Assembly: GCF_025854375.1 (NCBI RefSeq)
Contig: NZ_CP107575.1
Coordinates: 3,224,001-3,288,000, forward strand
DNA: 64,000 nt
From: Glutamicibacter sp. JL.03c
Lineage (GTDB): Bacteria; Actinomycetota; Actinomycetes; Actinomycetales; Micrococcaceae
Direction of reading: 5' to 3'
The notes beneath the pieces were generated by a model that worked only from the letters and a program-made list of their open reading frames with translations, ran no database searches and was not told the DNA's origin. This document shows positions 1 to 7,939 of the stretch, piece by piece. Positions within the stretch are counted from its first letter, which is position 1. Each line of letters begins with the position of its first letter. Made by a program: the position numbers and the translations under genes.

Positions 1-463
1 AGATGGAGCCGATGACGCCGATCGCCTCGCGGCGGATCGACGAGGTGTGATCGGCCGAGTACTCCCCGGTGGCTTTGCCTTCCAAGTTGCGAGCTGCGCC
101 CGAGAAGAAATCGATGTTGTCGATGGTGCCGGGCACATCGAATTCCCTGGCCAGGCGTATTGGCTTGCCAGCCTGTGCCGATTCGAGCTGCGCGAAGTCT
201 TCGGCCCGTTCTTCCATAAGCCGGGCGAACTTGGCGAGAACCGCGGAGCGCTCGGCAGGGATCGTGGTGGACCACGGGCCGAAGGCGGCTTTGGCCGCGG
301 CCACTGCCGCATCCACGTCTGCGGTGCCGGCCAGCTGGATGCTGGCGATTTCGGCACCGGTGGCCGGATTCGTCACGGATGTGTACTGGCCGCTGCTGCC
401 TTCAGTCACGCGTCCATTGATGAACTGGCCCTGAACCAGGGCGCTGAGCGTGGTTTCGCTCAT
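1..463 (-). CDS. Aldehyde dehydrogenase, N-terminal part (cut by window edge)
   Basis: The frame starts at an ATG preceded by GAGGAACAGACC and runs off the left edge, so only about 154 N-terminal residues are visible. They read like the start of an NAD(P)-dependent aldehyde dehydrogenase: an N-terminal 'FINGRV' strand, 'TNPATG' and the helix around 'AAVAAAKAAFGPW'. The catalytic Cys and Glu lie outside the window. It is the last visible gene of the hydroxyproline operon, 26 bases after the epimerase. The established pathway ends with alpha-ketoglutarate semialdehyde dehydrogenase, so oxidation of that semialdehyde to 2-oxoglutarate is the inferred role. From the N-terminus alone another aldehyde (for example an aminobutyraldehyde) cannot be excluded. 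Confidence 0.85.
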   Translation of the reverse strand, partial: MSETTLSALVQGQFINGRVTEGSSGQYTSVTNPATGAEIASIQLAGTADVDAAVAAAKAAFGPWSTTIPAERSAVLAKFARLMEERAEDFAQLESAQAGKPIRLAREFDVPGTIDNIDFFSGAARNLEGKATGEYSADHTSSIRREAIGVIGSI

Positions 464-489
464 GGTCTGTTCCTCATTTTCTTGTGCTT

Positions 490-1596
490 CTACTGGTGCA
501 TTTGATTCTGAAGCCGGGGGTTCCCAGCGGAGTTGGCGTTGCCCTGCGGGGCCCAGATATCCGAGAGCGTGTAGCCCTGCGGGAAGAGGTCCTCGGGGTG
601 CACGCTCCACTGCGCGCGGCCGGTGATCCAGCCGCGGCCGGTGATGGTGGGGCGCACCGCCTGGCGGCCGGCCACCTCTTCGGTCCCGACAAGCCGTCCG
701 GTGAATTTCGAGCCGATGATGCTGTAATGCTCGAAGTCCTCGCCCAGGGCCAGCTGGCCGCGGGCGTGCAGCGCCGCCATGCGGGCGCTGGTGCCGGTGC
801 CGCACGGGGACCGGTCCAGCACGCCCACCCAGCTGGCGGAGTCCTGCGGATCGAGCACGCCATTGGAGAGCACCACGGTGTTCTGGTTGCGCTTGCCCGG
901 TGCCGGGGCACCAGAGTGCAGCATCACCAGGGCCACCTCGTTGATTTGCGGGAACAGCGGGTGCTCTACGCGCAGCTGCTGCGCGGCGGCCATTTTCACC
1001 ATGGCACCGAGCCGGGCCAGCTCCTTGCCCCGGTCCGGGTCGAGCCCCAGGCCCAGCTGGGCCACATCCAGCTGGGCGAAGAACTGCCCGCCGAAGACCA
1101 CGTCCACCAGCACCTGGCCGGACTCCGGCAGCAGCAGCGGCGCGTCGATCTGCACGGCGAAGGATGGGACGTTGAGTACCGTGACCGATTCGACCTTGCC
1201 GTCGGGGCGCACCGCAGCCAGCGCGGTGATGACCCCGACGGCCGTATCGACCACTACCGTGGTTTGCGCGCCCCGGGCCTCGACCAGGCCGCCCTCGATC
1301 GCCGCGGTAACCGCGCAGATCGTGTTGGAGCCCGACATCGGGGTGAACCCGCCCTGCTCCAAAACGATGATGCCGAAGTCGCTGCCCTCGTTCACCGGCG
1401 GCAGCAGCAGCACCGCGCACAGCGCCGGGTAGCCGCGCGGCTCGTGGAGCACCAGCTTGCGCAGCCAGTCAAGGTGCTCCTTGCAGTAGGCCAGCCTTTC
1501 GGCCATGGTCTCGCCCTTGACCAGGTCCGCGGCGTTGAGGATGATGCGGCCGGGTTCACCCTCGGCGTGCACCTCGATAGTGTCGATATATTCCAT
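490..1596 (-). CDS. Proline racemase family protein, probable 4-hydroxyproline 2-epimerase (Ser/Cys type)
   Basis: This 368-residue protein belongs to the proline racemase superfamily, which inverts or dehydrates hydroxyprolines using two catalytic residues facing the substrate alpha carbon. The second site is the expected Cys265 in 'SPCGTGTS'. The first site reads 'MSGSNT' with Ser88 where racemases have MCGH. The family strand 'VFGGQFFAQLDV' is present. The start is taken at MEYIDT: TAA of the upstream deaminase, two bases, then ATG, so translation is probably coupled. A longer frame to 1791 only overlaps the deaminase gene. In this operon the enzyme would convert trans-4-hydroxy-L-proline to cis-4-hydroxy-D-proline. 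The Ser/Cys pair makes epimerase versus 3-hydroxyproline dehydratase activity less certain. Confidence 0.88.
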   Translation of the reverse strand: MEYIDTIEVHAEGEPGRIILNAADLVKGETMAERLAYCKEHLDWLRKLVLHEPRGYPALCAVLLLPPVNEGSDFGIIVLEQGGFTPMSGSNTICAVTAAIEGGLVEARGAQTTVVVDTAVGVITALAAVRPDGKVESVTVLNVPSFAVQIDAPLLLPESGQVLVDVVFGGQFFAQLDVAQLGLGLDPDRGKELARLGAMVKMAAAQQLRVEHPLFPQINEVALVMLHSGAPAPGKRNQNTVVLSNGVLDPQDSASWVGVLDRSPCGTGTSARMAALHARGQLALGEDFEHYSIIGSKFTGRLVGTEEVAGRQAVRPTITGRGWITGRAQWSVHPEDLFPQGYTLSDIWAPQGNANSAGNPRLQNQMHQ

Positions 1597-1598
1597 GA

Positions 1599-2513
1599 TT
1601 AAGCAGATACAGGCAGGACGCCGGCCTTGGCAAGGATGGCCTCGAACCGTGCCTTGTCGGCGGCCGAGAGTTCCTGCAGCGGGGCGCGCACCGGCCCGGC
1701 CGGGTGGCCGATCAGTTCCAGCCCAGCCTTCAGCCCTGCCGGGTAGGGCACCGACTCGAGGAAGTCGGAGATCTCCCAGAGGCTCTTCCACTGTTCGCGG
1801 GCCGCTGCGAGGTCCTTGCGCACGGCCAGGGTGTCCCAGAAGCGGGCGGCCAGTTCTGGCACCACGCCGGCAGCGCCCCAGACCGAGGCTTCGGCACCGA
1901 GGCTGACCCCCAGGAAGGTCAGGGTGTCCCAGCCGTTGAAGGCCTTGATCTTGTCCGTGTGCTTGACCAGCAACTCGGTCAAGCCCACGGCGTCGTCGCT
2001 GGTGTTCTTCAGGTAGTCCAGGCCCTCGATCTCGCCGAGTTCGGCAATTTCCTCAGCAGACAGGGCAATACCGGTGGCACCGGGAACGTTGTAGTAGACG
2101 ATCGGCAGCTCAATGGATTCGGCAACGGCCTTCAGGAAGGCCTTGAGGTTCTCGAAGGTCATCGGGTCGTAGAACGGCGGAACCAGCATGATGGCATCGG
2201 CGCCCACGCGCTCGGCATGCTGTGCCAGCTCAATGGCCTTCGCATTGGTCATGGCGCCAACGCCGGCAATCACCGGGATACGCCCGGCGGCCGCTTCCAC
2301 GTAGAGCTCGATGACCCGGCGGTATTCCTCGTCGCTGAGCGAGAGGAATTCTCCGGAGGTGCCGGTAGGCACGATGCCGTGGATGCCCCCGGCGATCAGG
2401 CGCTCGACTTGGCCGCGCAGGTTCGCTTCGTCCACGGCGCTGCCATCAGCGGTGAACGGGGTCGTGACGGCGGCCAGGATGCCCTTGAGTTCTTTCTTGG
2501 CACGGTTCGACAT
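1599..2513 (-). CDS. DapA/NAL-family lyase, probable pyrroline-4-hydroxy-2-carboxylate deaminase
   Basis: This 304-residue class I aldolase-fold protein of the dihydrodipicolinate synthase/N-acetylneuraminate lyase family has normal length. Visible motifs are the substrate carboxylate loop 'GTSGEF' (51-56), the catalytic tyrosine in 'VYYNVPG' (140-144) and the Schiff-base lysine in 'YLKNTSDD' (K169). It sits between the D-amino-acid oxidase and epimerase genes. In the known hydroxyproline route a DapA-like protein deaminates 1-pyrroline-4-hydroxy-2-carboxylate to alpha-ketoglutarate semialdehyde, so that role is inferred from context. A true lysine-pathway DapA is less likely, because the gene is not near other lysine genes. 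The start is supported by AAAAGGAACACATCG just upstream. Confidence 0.88.
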   Translation of the reverse strand: MSNRAKKELKGILAAVTTPFTADGSAVDEANLRGQVERLIAGGIHGIVPTGTSGEFLSLSDEEYRRVIELYVEAAAGRIPVIAGVGAMTNAKAIELAQHAERVGADAIMLVPPFYDPMTFENLKAFLKAVAESIELPIVYYNVPGATGIALSAEEIAELGEIEGLDYLKNTSDDAVGLTELLVKHTDKIKAFNGWDTLTFLGVSLGAEASVWGAAGVVPELAARFWDTLAVRKDLAAAREQWKSLWEISDFLESVPYPAGLKAGLELIGHPAGPVRAPLQELSAADKARFEAILAKAGVLPVSA

Positions 2514-2551
2514 GTCGATGTGTTCCTTTTCTTCAGTAGTGTTCTTGGCTG

Positions 2552-3793
2552 TCAGTGGGAGCGCGCGAAACGCGCCGGGTCGAAGATGTTCAGTTTCGGC
2601 TGGCGGTGCCCGGTGCGGATCAGCTGGGTCAGCGCCTCGGCGCTGGCCGGCGCCAGGGTGACACCGAGCATGCCGTGCCCGCTGGAGACATAGCCGTTCT
2701 GGAAGCGGGGCAGCTGGCCCATGATCGGCAAGCCGTCCGGGGTCATCGGGCGCATGCCCGCCTTGGCTTCCACCTTGTGCTCCGGAACGGTGAAGCCGCG
2801 CAGGTACTTGGCCGGGGCGCGCAGGATGGCGTCCACCCGGACCTGGTTGATGTCCTCGTCCAGTCCGCCGAATTCCATGGTTCCGGCAATGCGCAGCCTC
2901 GATTCGAAGGGCGTGATGGCCACCTTGGCATCCCAGAGGTTGGTCGCACCACGCAGTGGCAGCGGGTCCACCTCCACCGAATAGCCCTTGCCCGGGCGCA
3001 CCGGCAGGTGCAGCCCGAAGAGCTTGGACAGTTCCCCGGTCCAGGCTCCGGCGGCCAGCACGTAGTTGTCCGCGCTAATCCTGCGTCCCCCGGCGGTTAC
3101 CGAGTTGATCTTGCCCGAGCTGTGCTGCACGGACTGCAGCGGGGCGTTCTCCACGATGTCCACCCCGAGGTCCACGAGCTTGGCGTGCAGCGACCTGCAC
3201 AAGGCTCCGGGATCCAAGTGGCGTTCCTTCGGGTAGTAGATGCCGCCGCGGATGACATCGGCCAGCAGAGGTTCATGGTTGCGCACGTCATCGCCGAGCA
3301 GTACCTGCGGATCCAGGCCATAGGAGCGTGGCAAGTCCAGGTTGCCCAGGTGGTGTTCCAGGATTTCCTGCTGGGTGAAGGCCATCAGCAGGCCTTCGGA
3401 GTGCATCTCGAAGTTGATGCCGTCGGCCTGGTACTCGTCGAAGATCTCCACGGTGTCCTGGGCCAGGCGCAGGTGCCCGTCAAACCCGGCACGTTGCGCG
3501 CTGCGGTTGGACTTGCCCCACATGCCCAGCATGAACTTGACGAAGGCCGGCTCCAGGGAGGGGCGGATGTAGAGCGGGGAATCCGGGCGCAGCATCCACT
3601 TCATGGATTGCAGCACCACTCCGGGTCCGGGGACTGGAGCGGCCTCGGCCGGAACGACCCAGCCGGCGTTGACTTCGCTGGCGCCCAGGCCGGTGGCCCG
3701 GGCGTCAACCAGGGTGACCTGTTCGCCTTCACGGGCAAGATGGTAGGCCTGGGTCAGGCCGATGATCCCGCCGCCGATGACTAGGGTGTGCAC
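2552..3793 (-). CDS. FAD-dependent D-amino-acid oxidase family, probable cis-4-hydroxy-D-proline oxidase
   Basis: This 413-residue DAO-family flavoprotein opens with the dinucleotide-binding motif 'VIGGGIIGLTQAYHL' immediately after the start. A conserved C-terminal stretch 'AGMRPMTPDGLPIMG' completes the FAD site and is followed by 'SGHGMLG'. The protein resembles DadA-type D-amino-acid dehydrogenases and has no signal peptide. Between the transporter genes and the deaminase it fits the second pathway step, oxidation of cis-4-hydroxy-D-proline to 1-pyrroline-4-hydroxy-2-carboxylate. It appears to be a single-chain enzyme, since no small alpha/gamma partner genes are present. A general D-amino-acid dehydrogenase is the alternative. 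Confidence 0.87.
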   Translation of the reverse strand: MHTLVIGGGIIGLTQAYHLAREGEQVTLVDARATGLGASEVNAGWVVPAEAAPVPGPGVVLQSMKWMLRPDSPLYIRPSLEPAFVKFMLGMWGKSNRSAQRAGFDGHLRLAQDTVEIFDEYQADGINFEMHSEGLLMAFTQQEILEHHLGNLDLPRSYGLDPQVLLGDDVRNHEPLLADVIRGGIYYPKERHLDPGALCRSLHAKLVDLGVDIVENAPLQSVQHSSGKINSVTAGGRRISADNYVLAAGAWTGELSKLFGLHLPVRPGKGYSVEVDPLPLRGATNLWDAKVAITPFESRLRIAGTMEFGGLDEDINQVRVDAILRAPAKYLRGFTVPEHKVEAKAGMRPMTPDGLPIMGQLPRFQNGYVSSGHGMLGVTLAPASAEALTQLIRTGHRQPKLNIFDPARFARSH

Positions 3794-3837
3794 TGTGGTG
3801 ATGTCCTTCCGTGGATGCCTTGCTTGCCGCGTTCCGC

Positions 3838-4626
3838 CTAGAAGCGGACCGCGTCAACGAATTTCTTCAATTCCTCGTTCTCGGTGCGGTTGAACGCCTC
3901 GTCCGGGGTGGTGTTCACCGCGATCTCGCCCTCGTGGAAGAAGACCAGCCGGTCCGCCGCCTTCGAAGCGAATGCCATGTCGTGGGTGACCAGGGCGATG
4001 GCGATGCCTTCTTCTTCCTTCAGCCGGCGCAGCACGTCGAGCACCTCGGCCGCGACCGGTGGATCCAGGGCACTGGTGATCTCGTCGCAGAGCAGCATCT
4101 TCGGCTGCATCATCAGCGCCCTGGCGATGGCCACGCGCTGCCGCTCGCCGCCGGAGAGCTGGATCGGCTTGGAGCGCAGGTGCCGGGCCATGCCCACCTC
4201 GGCCAGGGCCTTTTCGGCGCGGTCCTTGGCTTCGGCGGCGGAGAGCCCGAGCTTCTTGCGCGGGGCGAGAACCAGGTTGTTCAAAACGTCCATGTGCGGC
4301 CACAGGGTGTAGCTCTGGAAGATCATGCCCACATGGGAGTTGACCTTGTTCCAGGCGGCGGTGCGCTTGCCGTTCTCGAAGACGCTCTGCCCGTCGAATT
4401 CAATGCTTCCCTGATCCGGGTCGGTCAATCCGGCCAGGGCCCGCAGCAGGGTCGACTTTCCGGATCCGGACTTGCCGATGATCACGGTGATGTCTCCGGC
4501 ATGCATGTCGAAATCGACGTTGCGCATGACCTGGATCGGCCCGAAGCTCTTTTCCAGCCCGCGTGCCGAGACCAGGACCTCGCCGATGCCGGCGGAGATC
4601 GTATGTGACAGGCTCGTTTCGCTCAT
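3838..4626 (-). CDS. Polar amino-acid ABC transporter ATP-binding protein
   Basis: This 262-residue ABC ATPase has Walker A 'GKSGSGKST', Q-loop 'MIFQSYTLWPH', signature 'LSGGERQRVAIARAL', Walker B 'MLLCDEITSALDP' and the H-switch in 'VTHDM'. It is the GlnQ/HisP type that energises uptake of polar amino acids. Its start overlaps the permease stop as ATGA. It lies in the hydroxyproline operon just before the oxidase gene, so hydroxyproline (or proline-like compounds) is the inferred substrate. The nucleotide-binding domain itself does not show specificity. Confidence 0.95.
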   Translation of the reverse strand: MSETSLSHTISAGIGEVLVSARGLEKSFGPIQVMRNVDFDMHAGDITVIIGKSGSGKSTLLRALAGLTDPDQGSIEFDGQSVFENGKRTAAWNKVNSHVGMIFQSYTLWPHMDVLNNLVLAPRKKLGLSAAEAKDRAEKALAEVGMARHLRSKPIQLSGGERQRVAIARALMMQPKMLLCDEITSALDPPVAAEVLDVLRRLKEEEGIAIALVTHDMAFASKAADRLVFFHEGEIAVNTTPDEAFNRTENEELKKFVDAVRF

Positions 4627-5360
4627 GATGAGGCCCCCATCTTTCCGGCAACCGCCAGTTTCGGCCGCAGCAAGGTCTTCTTGGTGCTGCCCTTCTTGTT
4701 TCCTTCAAGCATGTTGCGTTCGATCTTGCTCAGGATCAGCGAAGCCGGGAAAGCGATGACGAAGTACATCAACGCCGCGGTGGAGAGGATCTCCAGGGCC
4801 CGGTACGATTCGGAAGCGATCTTGTTCGCGGTGAACATCAGGTCGGCGACCGCGATCGTGGAGACCAGCGCGGTGTCCTTGAAGATCGAGATGTTCAGCG
4901 ACATGATCACCGGCAGTTGCTGGCGAAGTGCCTGCGGGATGATGATGTAGCGGATCTGCTGCATGCGGCTCAGCCGCAGCATCTTCCCTGCCTCCACCTG
5001 CTCCTCGGGGACCGCCTGGAACCCGGAGCGGTAGGCCTCGGCCATGAAGGCTGTGAGATTGGCGGTCAGTGCGATGACCGCGGAGACCATGCCGGGGATG
5101 GTGATCCCGGTCAGCGTCGGCAGAGCGTAGTACATCCAGAACAGCTGCACCAGCAGCGGGGTGCAACGGAAGATCTCGATGTACAGCTGGGCCACCCAGC
5201 GCACGACCTCGATGTTCGACATGCGCATCAGTGCCAGCGGCACCGCCAAGATCATCGACAGCAAGATCACGATCACGGTGATCTGCACGGTGAGCCCCAG
5301 GCCTTCCAGCAAGCGCGGGAAGTTGGATGTCACCACATTCCAGTCAAAGTTGTAGTCCAT
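4623..5360 (-). CDS. Polar amino-acid ABC transporter permease
   Basis: This 245-residue integral membrane protein of the HisM/GlnP family has about five membrane segments. It carries the EAA coupling loop near 'EAGKMLRLSRMQQIRYIIIPQA', followed by 'LPVIMSLNISIFKDTAL', which is typical of His/Glu-type permeases. One permease gene suggests a homodimeric channel. The gene overlaps the ATPase by four bases (ATGA) and follows the binding protein by 26 bases, so the three form a complete importer. The C-terminus has a basic cytoplasmic tail. Inferred cargo is hydroxyproline, because all other genes of the operon belong to that pathway. Confidence 0.94.
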   Translation of the reverse strand: MDYNFDWNVVTSNFPRLLEGLGLTVQITVIVILLSMILAVPLALMRMSNIEVVRWVAQLYIEIFRCTPLLVQLFWMYYALPTLTGITIPGMVSAVIALTANLTAFMAEAYRSGFQAVPEEQVEAGKMLRLSRMQQIRYIIIPQALRQQLPVIMSLNISIFKDTALVSTIAVADLMFTANKIASESYRALEILSTAALMYFVIAFPASLILSKIERNMLEGNKKGSTKKTLLRPKLAVAGKMGASS

Positions 5361-5386
5361 GACTTTCTCCTAGCCCCGTTGCCGGA

Positions 5387-6238
5387 CTACTTCATTTCCA
5401 GATCGCCGAGGGTTTCCGGGGAAATCACTCCGGCCTGGTCGAAGGCAGTGCGCAGCGTGCCGTCGTTTTGCGCTGATTGGATGGCAATGTTCAGCACCTG
5501 CAGCGAGCGGGCGTCGATGTTCTCGTTGACCCCGTAGTTCGAGTCCTGGACGAACAGCTCCGGCTTCGGCATCACGATCTTCAGCGACTTGTCCTGCTGG
5601 GCCGCGTTGGCAAGCGTCGGAAGGTCTGCGAAGACCGCGTTGGCACGGCCGGCCTTCATCGCGGTGACCGCCTGCGGAATGCTCTCCGACCCGACGACCT
5701 CGACCTTCAAGGCGGTAACGGCCCGTTCATAGGAAGTTCCCGTGGCCATGGCGACCTTCCCCGCCTTGACAATGTCGTCGGTGGTTTTCAGGCCCGAATC
5801 TTCCCGGACCAGCCAGGCGCCTTCGTAGCGGTAGACCGGGACGGTGAATTGGATAGCCAGGGACCGCTCGGACGTCGAGTCGAGGTAGGCGGCCACATCG
5901 AAGCGATCGGCCTGCAGGCCGGCGACCATCTTGCTCCATTCGGCGGCCACCGGCACATACTTCACGCCCATTTCCTTGGCGAGCTTCTGCAGCGGCGCCA
6001 CGTTCGGTCCGCCCATGGTGCCATCAGGCTGCTCCGCGGTCATCGGCGGTGCCGAGGCGATGCCCACGCGCAGTTCGCCGCGTTCGCGGATCTTCTGCAG
6101 CCAGGCGCCTTCGGCGGTAGCAGCAGCACCGCTCACGCTCCCCCCGCCCCCACGCAGGCCGGCACCGAAGTAGCCGCCGATCAGGCCGACGACGACCACC
6201 AGCACGATGGATAGTACGACTTTGCTTGTCTTAGTCAT
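5387..6238 (-). CDS. Amino-acid ABC transporter substrate-binding protein
   Basis: This 283-residue periplasmic-binding-protein-type-2 receptor starts at 'MTKTSKVVL' with a hydrophobic segment (about residues 7-27). There is no lipobox cysteine, so it is held by an uncleaved anchor or released by signal peptidase I rather than being a lipoprotein. The SBP_bac_3 fold is shown by 'RGELRVGIASAPPMT', 'DVAAYLDSTSERSLAI' and 'GKVAMATGTSYE'. It is the first gene of the seven-gene operon. A possible further N-terminal start at 6265 would add nine residues. The start used here is preceded by AGGGAAACATC. Substrate inferred from operon: hydroxyproline. Confidence 0.92.
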   Translation of the reverse strand: MTKTSKVVLSIVLVVVVGLIGGYFGAGLRGGGGSVSGAAATAEGAWLQKIRERGELRVGIASAPPMTAEQPDGTMGGPNVAPLQKLAKEMGVKYVPVAAEWSKMVAGLQADRFDVAAYLDSTSERSLAIQFTVPVYRYEGAWLVREDSGLKTTDDIVKAGKVAMATGTSYERAVTALKVEVVGSESIPQAVTAMKAGRANAVFADLPTLANAAQQDKSLKIVMPKPELFVQDSNYGVNENIDARSLQVLNIAIQSAQNDGTLRTAFDQAGVISPETLGDLEMK

Positions 6239-6379
6239 GATGTTTCCCTGGCAAATCAGTGGCACGCAGAAAACCCTTCAGAAGATTCCGAACGAGCTGC
6301 ATCCCTAGCTATTGCGTCTGCATCTTTGCAGACTCCAGACCATTCAATGGCAATCAAATCACTTCCATTCAGATTGAAT

Positions 6380-6394
6380 GATTGTCAAACAATC
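6380..6394. promoter_or_regulatory. Candidate GntR operator upstream of hydroxyproline operon
   Basis: GATTGT-CAA-ACAATC is a perfect 6+6 dyad about 140 bases upstream of the binding-protein start. An almost identical dyad (ATTGT-CTG-ACAAT) lies before the adjacent GntR gene at 7922. TTGTNNNACAA-like sites are usual for FadR-subfamily GntR proteins. Binding by the neighbouring GntR is inferred. Confidence 0.65.
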
Positions 6395-6553
6395 TGACGT
6401 TGCTATCGAGCATAGCTCGTGATCTGGGCCACGTCTAGCCCCTCGCAAAGAAAGTCGAAAATTCTCCCGGTCCGGTCCCGGGACGGGCTGCATAGCCTCC
6501 CGTGCAGCGCACGCACCCGGCACCCATGCATCGAGCGGATTGTTTCCGGGCGC

Positions 6554-6581
6554 AAAAAAGGGCCACGGTAAACCGTGGCCC
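6554..6581 (-). terminator. Rho-independent terminator of the GntR-SDR unit
   Basis: On the minus strand a 9-bp perfect stem GGGCCACGG/CCGTGGCCC with a 4-base loop is followed by six Ts, starting about 20 bases after the SDR stop codon. Confidence 0.9.
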
Positions 6582-6600
6582 TTTCCGCTCAGGTGCGGCA

Positions 6601-7194
6601 TCAGCCGACGGTGAAAATCTTCCCCGTTTCAACGCCCTCGACCGAGCGCACGTAGGCGCGGCCAACCTGCTCGTCGGTCACCTGCTCAAAACCGGGGAAG
6701 GCGCTGTGATAGCCCGGGGCGCTTTGCAGCACACTGGGGCTCACCGCGTTGATGCGAAGCCCACGTGGCAGCTCAGCCGAGGCCGCCATGACAAATGATT
6801 CCAGCGCTCCATTGGCCGCCGACGACGCGACTCCGGTTCGTATTGGTTCCCTGGCCAAGATTCCAGAGGTGACGGTAAACGATCCACCTTCGGACAGGTG
6901 TTCCAGCCCCTGGCGCACCAACTCGATCTGGCCCAGCGCCTTGTCCGCGAAGCCGCCGAGGAAGTCATCACGGCTCAGCTGGTCCAGAGGCTTGAACGGG
7001 GCCTTTCCGGTGCAGGAAATCACTGCGTCCACGGTCCCAATTCGGGCATACATGCCGGCGATGGACTCTGGATCAGTCAGATCCACACTGATTTGCGAGC
7101 TCCGGGAAACCTGGAGCACCTCATGGCGTTGCGCCAGCTCACGAGCGACGACGCGGCCAATATGCCCGGTAGCTCCAACAACTAATATGCGCAC
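6601..7194 (-). CDS. Short-chain dehydrogenase-like protein without catalytic Tyr/Lys
   Basis: This 197-residue compact SDR begins with the Rossmann motif 'VVGATGHIG'. It has 'ISCTGKAPF' in place of NNAG and 'VTSGILAREPIR' at the catalytic serine strand. The following helix reads 'GVASSAANGALESF', where classical SDRs have Tyr-x3-Lys, so neither catalytic residue is visible. Short SDR-like proteins of this kind form a recognised group of unknown activity. The GTG start directly follows the TAA of the GntR gene with no base between, indicating coupled translation. It is next to the hydroxyproline operon and possibly co-regulated. Whether it is an enzyme or an NAD(P)-sensing accessory is unknown. 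Confidence 0.8.
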   Translation of the reverse strand: MRILVVGATGHIGRVVARELAQRHEVLQVSRSSQISVDLTDPESIAGMYARIGTVDAVISCTGKAPFKPLDQLSRDDFLGGFADKALGQIELVRQGLEHLSEGGSFTVTSGILAREPIRTGVASSAANGALESFVMAASAELPRGLRINAVSPSVLQSAPGYHSAFPGFEQVTDEQVGRAYVRSVEGVETGKIFTVG

Positions 7195-7839
7195 TTACGT
7201 TTTCTCCTTGTCGGTTAAAAGTTCCAGCAGTTCCTTGACGCTGTGCATGGTGTGCTCCTCCAGAGCCTCGCGTATGGCTTCGCGATCTCCCGAGCGCAGC
7301 ACGCCCATCAGCACTTCGTGCACATGATAGGCGCGCTCTGGATCCTGGCGAATCGCCTGGTCCTGCGCGAGTGCGATCGTCATGTGCGCCCTGGTCACGG
7401 GCCAGAGCTTGAGCAGCATGGCATTATCGGATCCTGCCCAGATGGATTCATGGAAGGCCAGGTGGCCCATGTGCTGGACAAACGGATCAGGGTCGAAAGC
7501 GTGCTTCTTGTACTGCCGCCACCCCTCCTCGACCTTGTTCCAGCGTTGCCCACTCTCGTCAGCAAGGATCCCGTCGATCGCCAAGGTATCCAGCGCCATG
7601 CGCGTCCTGGCCAGATCAATCAGCATGGAATCGTCCATGGATGCCACCCGCAGCCCTCGGTAGGGCTCCTGGATGACCAGCCCTTCTTGGACCACCTTAT
7701 TAAGCGCCTCGCGCACCGTCGGTCGGCTGACATTCAGCCATTCGGACATCTGCACTTCAGTCAGCTTTTCTCCGGGCTTGACCCTTCCCAAGACAATGGC
7801 CCGGCGAATTTCTGTCACCGCTGCATCACGACGAGACAT
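7195..7839 (-). CDS. GntR-family (FadR/VanR-type) transcriptional regulator
   Basis: This is a 214-residue regulator. An N-terminal winged helix shows 'AVTEIRRAIVLGRVKPGEKL' and the recognition region 'LNVSRPTVREALNKVVQEGL'. A C-terminal all-helical FCD ligand domain has the metal-site pattern 'FHESIW' and a late 'HEVLMGVLRSGDREAI'. The start is uncertain: this ATG lacks a clear Shine-Dalgarno, and a TTG at 7908 or a GTG in between would add up to 23 residues. Its own upstream dyad (7922) matches the one before the hydroxyproline operon, so it is the likely local repressor responding to hydroxyproline or an intermediate. Confidence 0.9.
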   Translation of the reverse strand: MSRRDAAVTEIRRAIVLGRVKPGEKLTEVQMSEWLNVSRPTVREALNKVVQEGLVIQEPYRGLRVASMDDSMLIDLARTRMALDTLAIDGILADESGQRWNKVEEGWRQYKKHAFDPDPFVQHMGHLAFHESIWAGSDNAMLLKLWPVTRAHMTIALAQDQAIRQDPERAYHVHEVLMGVLRSGDREAIREALEEHTMHSVKELLELLTDKEKT

Positions 7840-7921
7840 CGTAGCCACAGGCTCGAGCCCAGCTTGCGGTTGCAGATTGCCCGCGACTGATTTGACCACC
7901 AGAACCAACTTTCGATTGCAG

Positions 7922-7934
7922 ATTGTCTGACAAT
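7922..7934. promoter_or_regulatory. Candidate GntR autoregulatory operator
   Basis: ATTGT-CTG-ACAAT is a perfect 5+5 dyad just upstream of the GntR coding region. It matches the dyad at 6381-6393 except in the three centre bases. The pair suggests that one regulator controls its own gene and the hydroxyproline operon. Confidence 0.65.
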
Positions 7935-7939
7935 GCTAG

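Larger units (their letters stand above)
6266..6600. other. Intergenic promoter region of the hydroxyproline operon
   Basis: No coding sequence is visible. The stretch holds the candidate regulator dyad at 6380-6394 and, at its right end, the terminator of the GntR-SDR unit. The minus-strand promoter for the ABC transporter operon should lie between the dyad and 6238. I do not see a convincing -35/-10 pair. Confidence 0.6.

Noticed and set aside
1597-1791. N-terminal extension of the epimerase frame to 1791
   Set aside because: It overlaps the deaminase coding region, is Arg/Gly rich, and the ATG at 1596 is directly after the deaminase stop.
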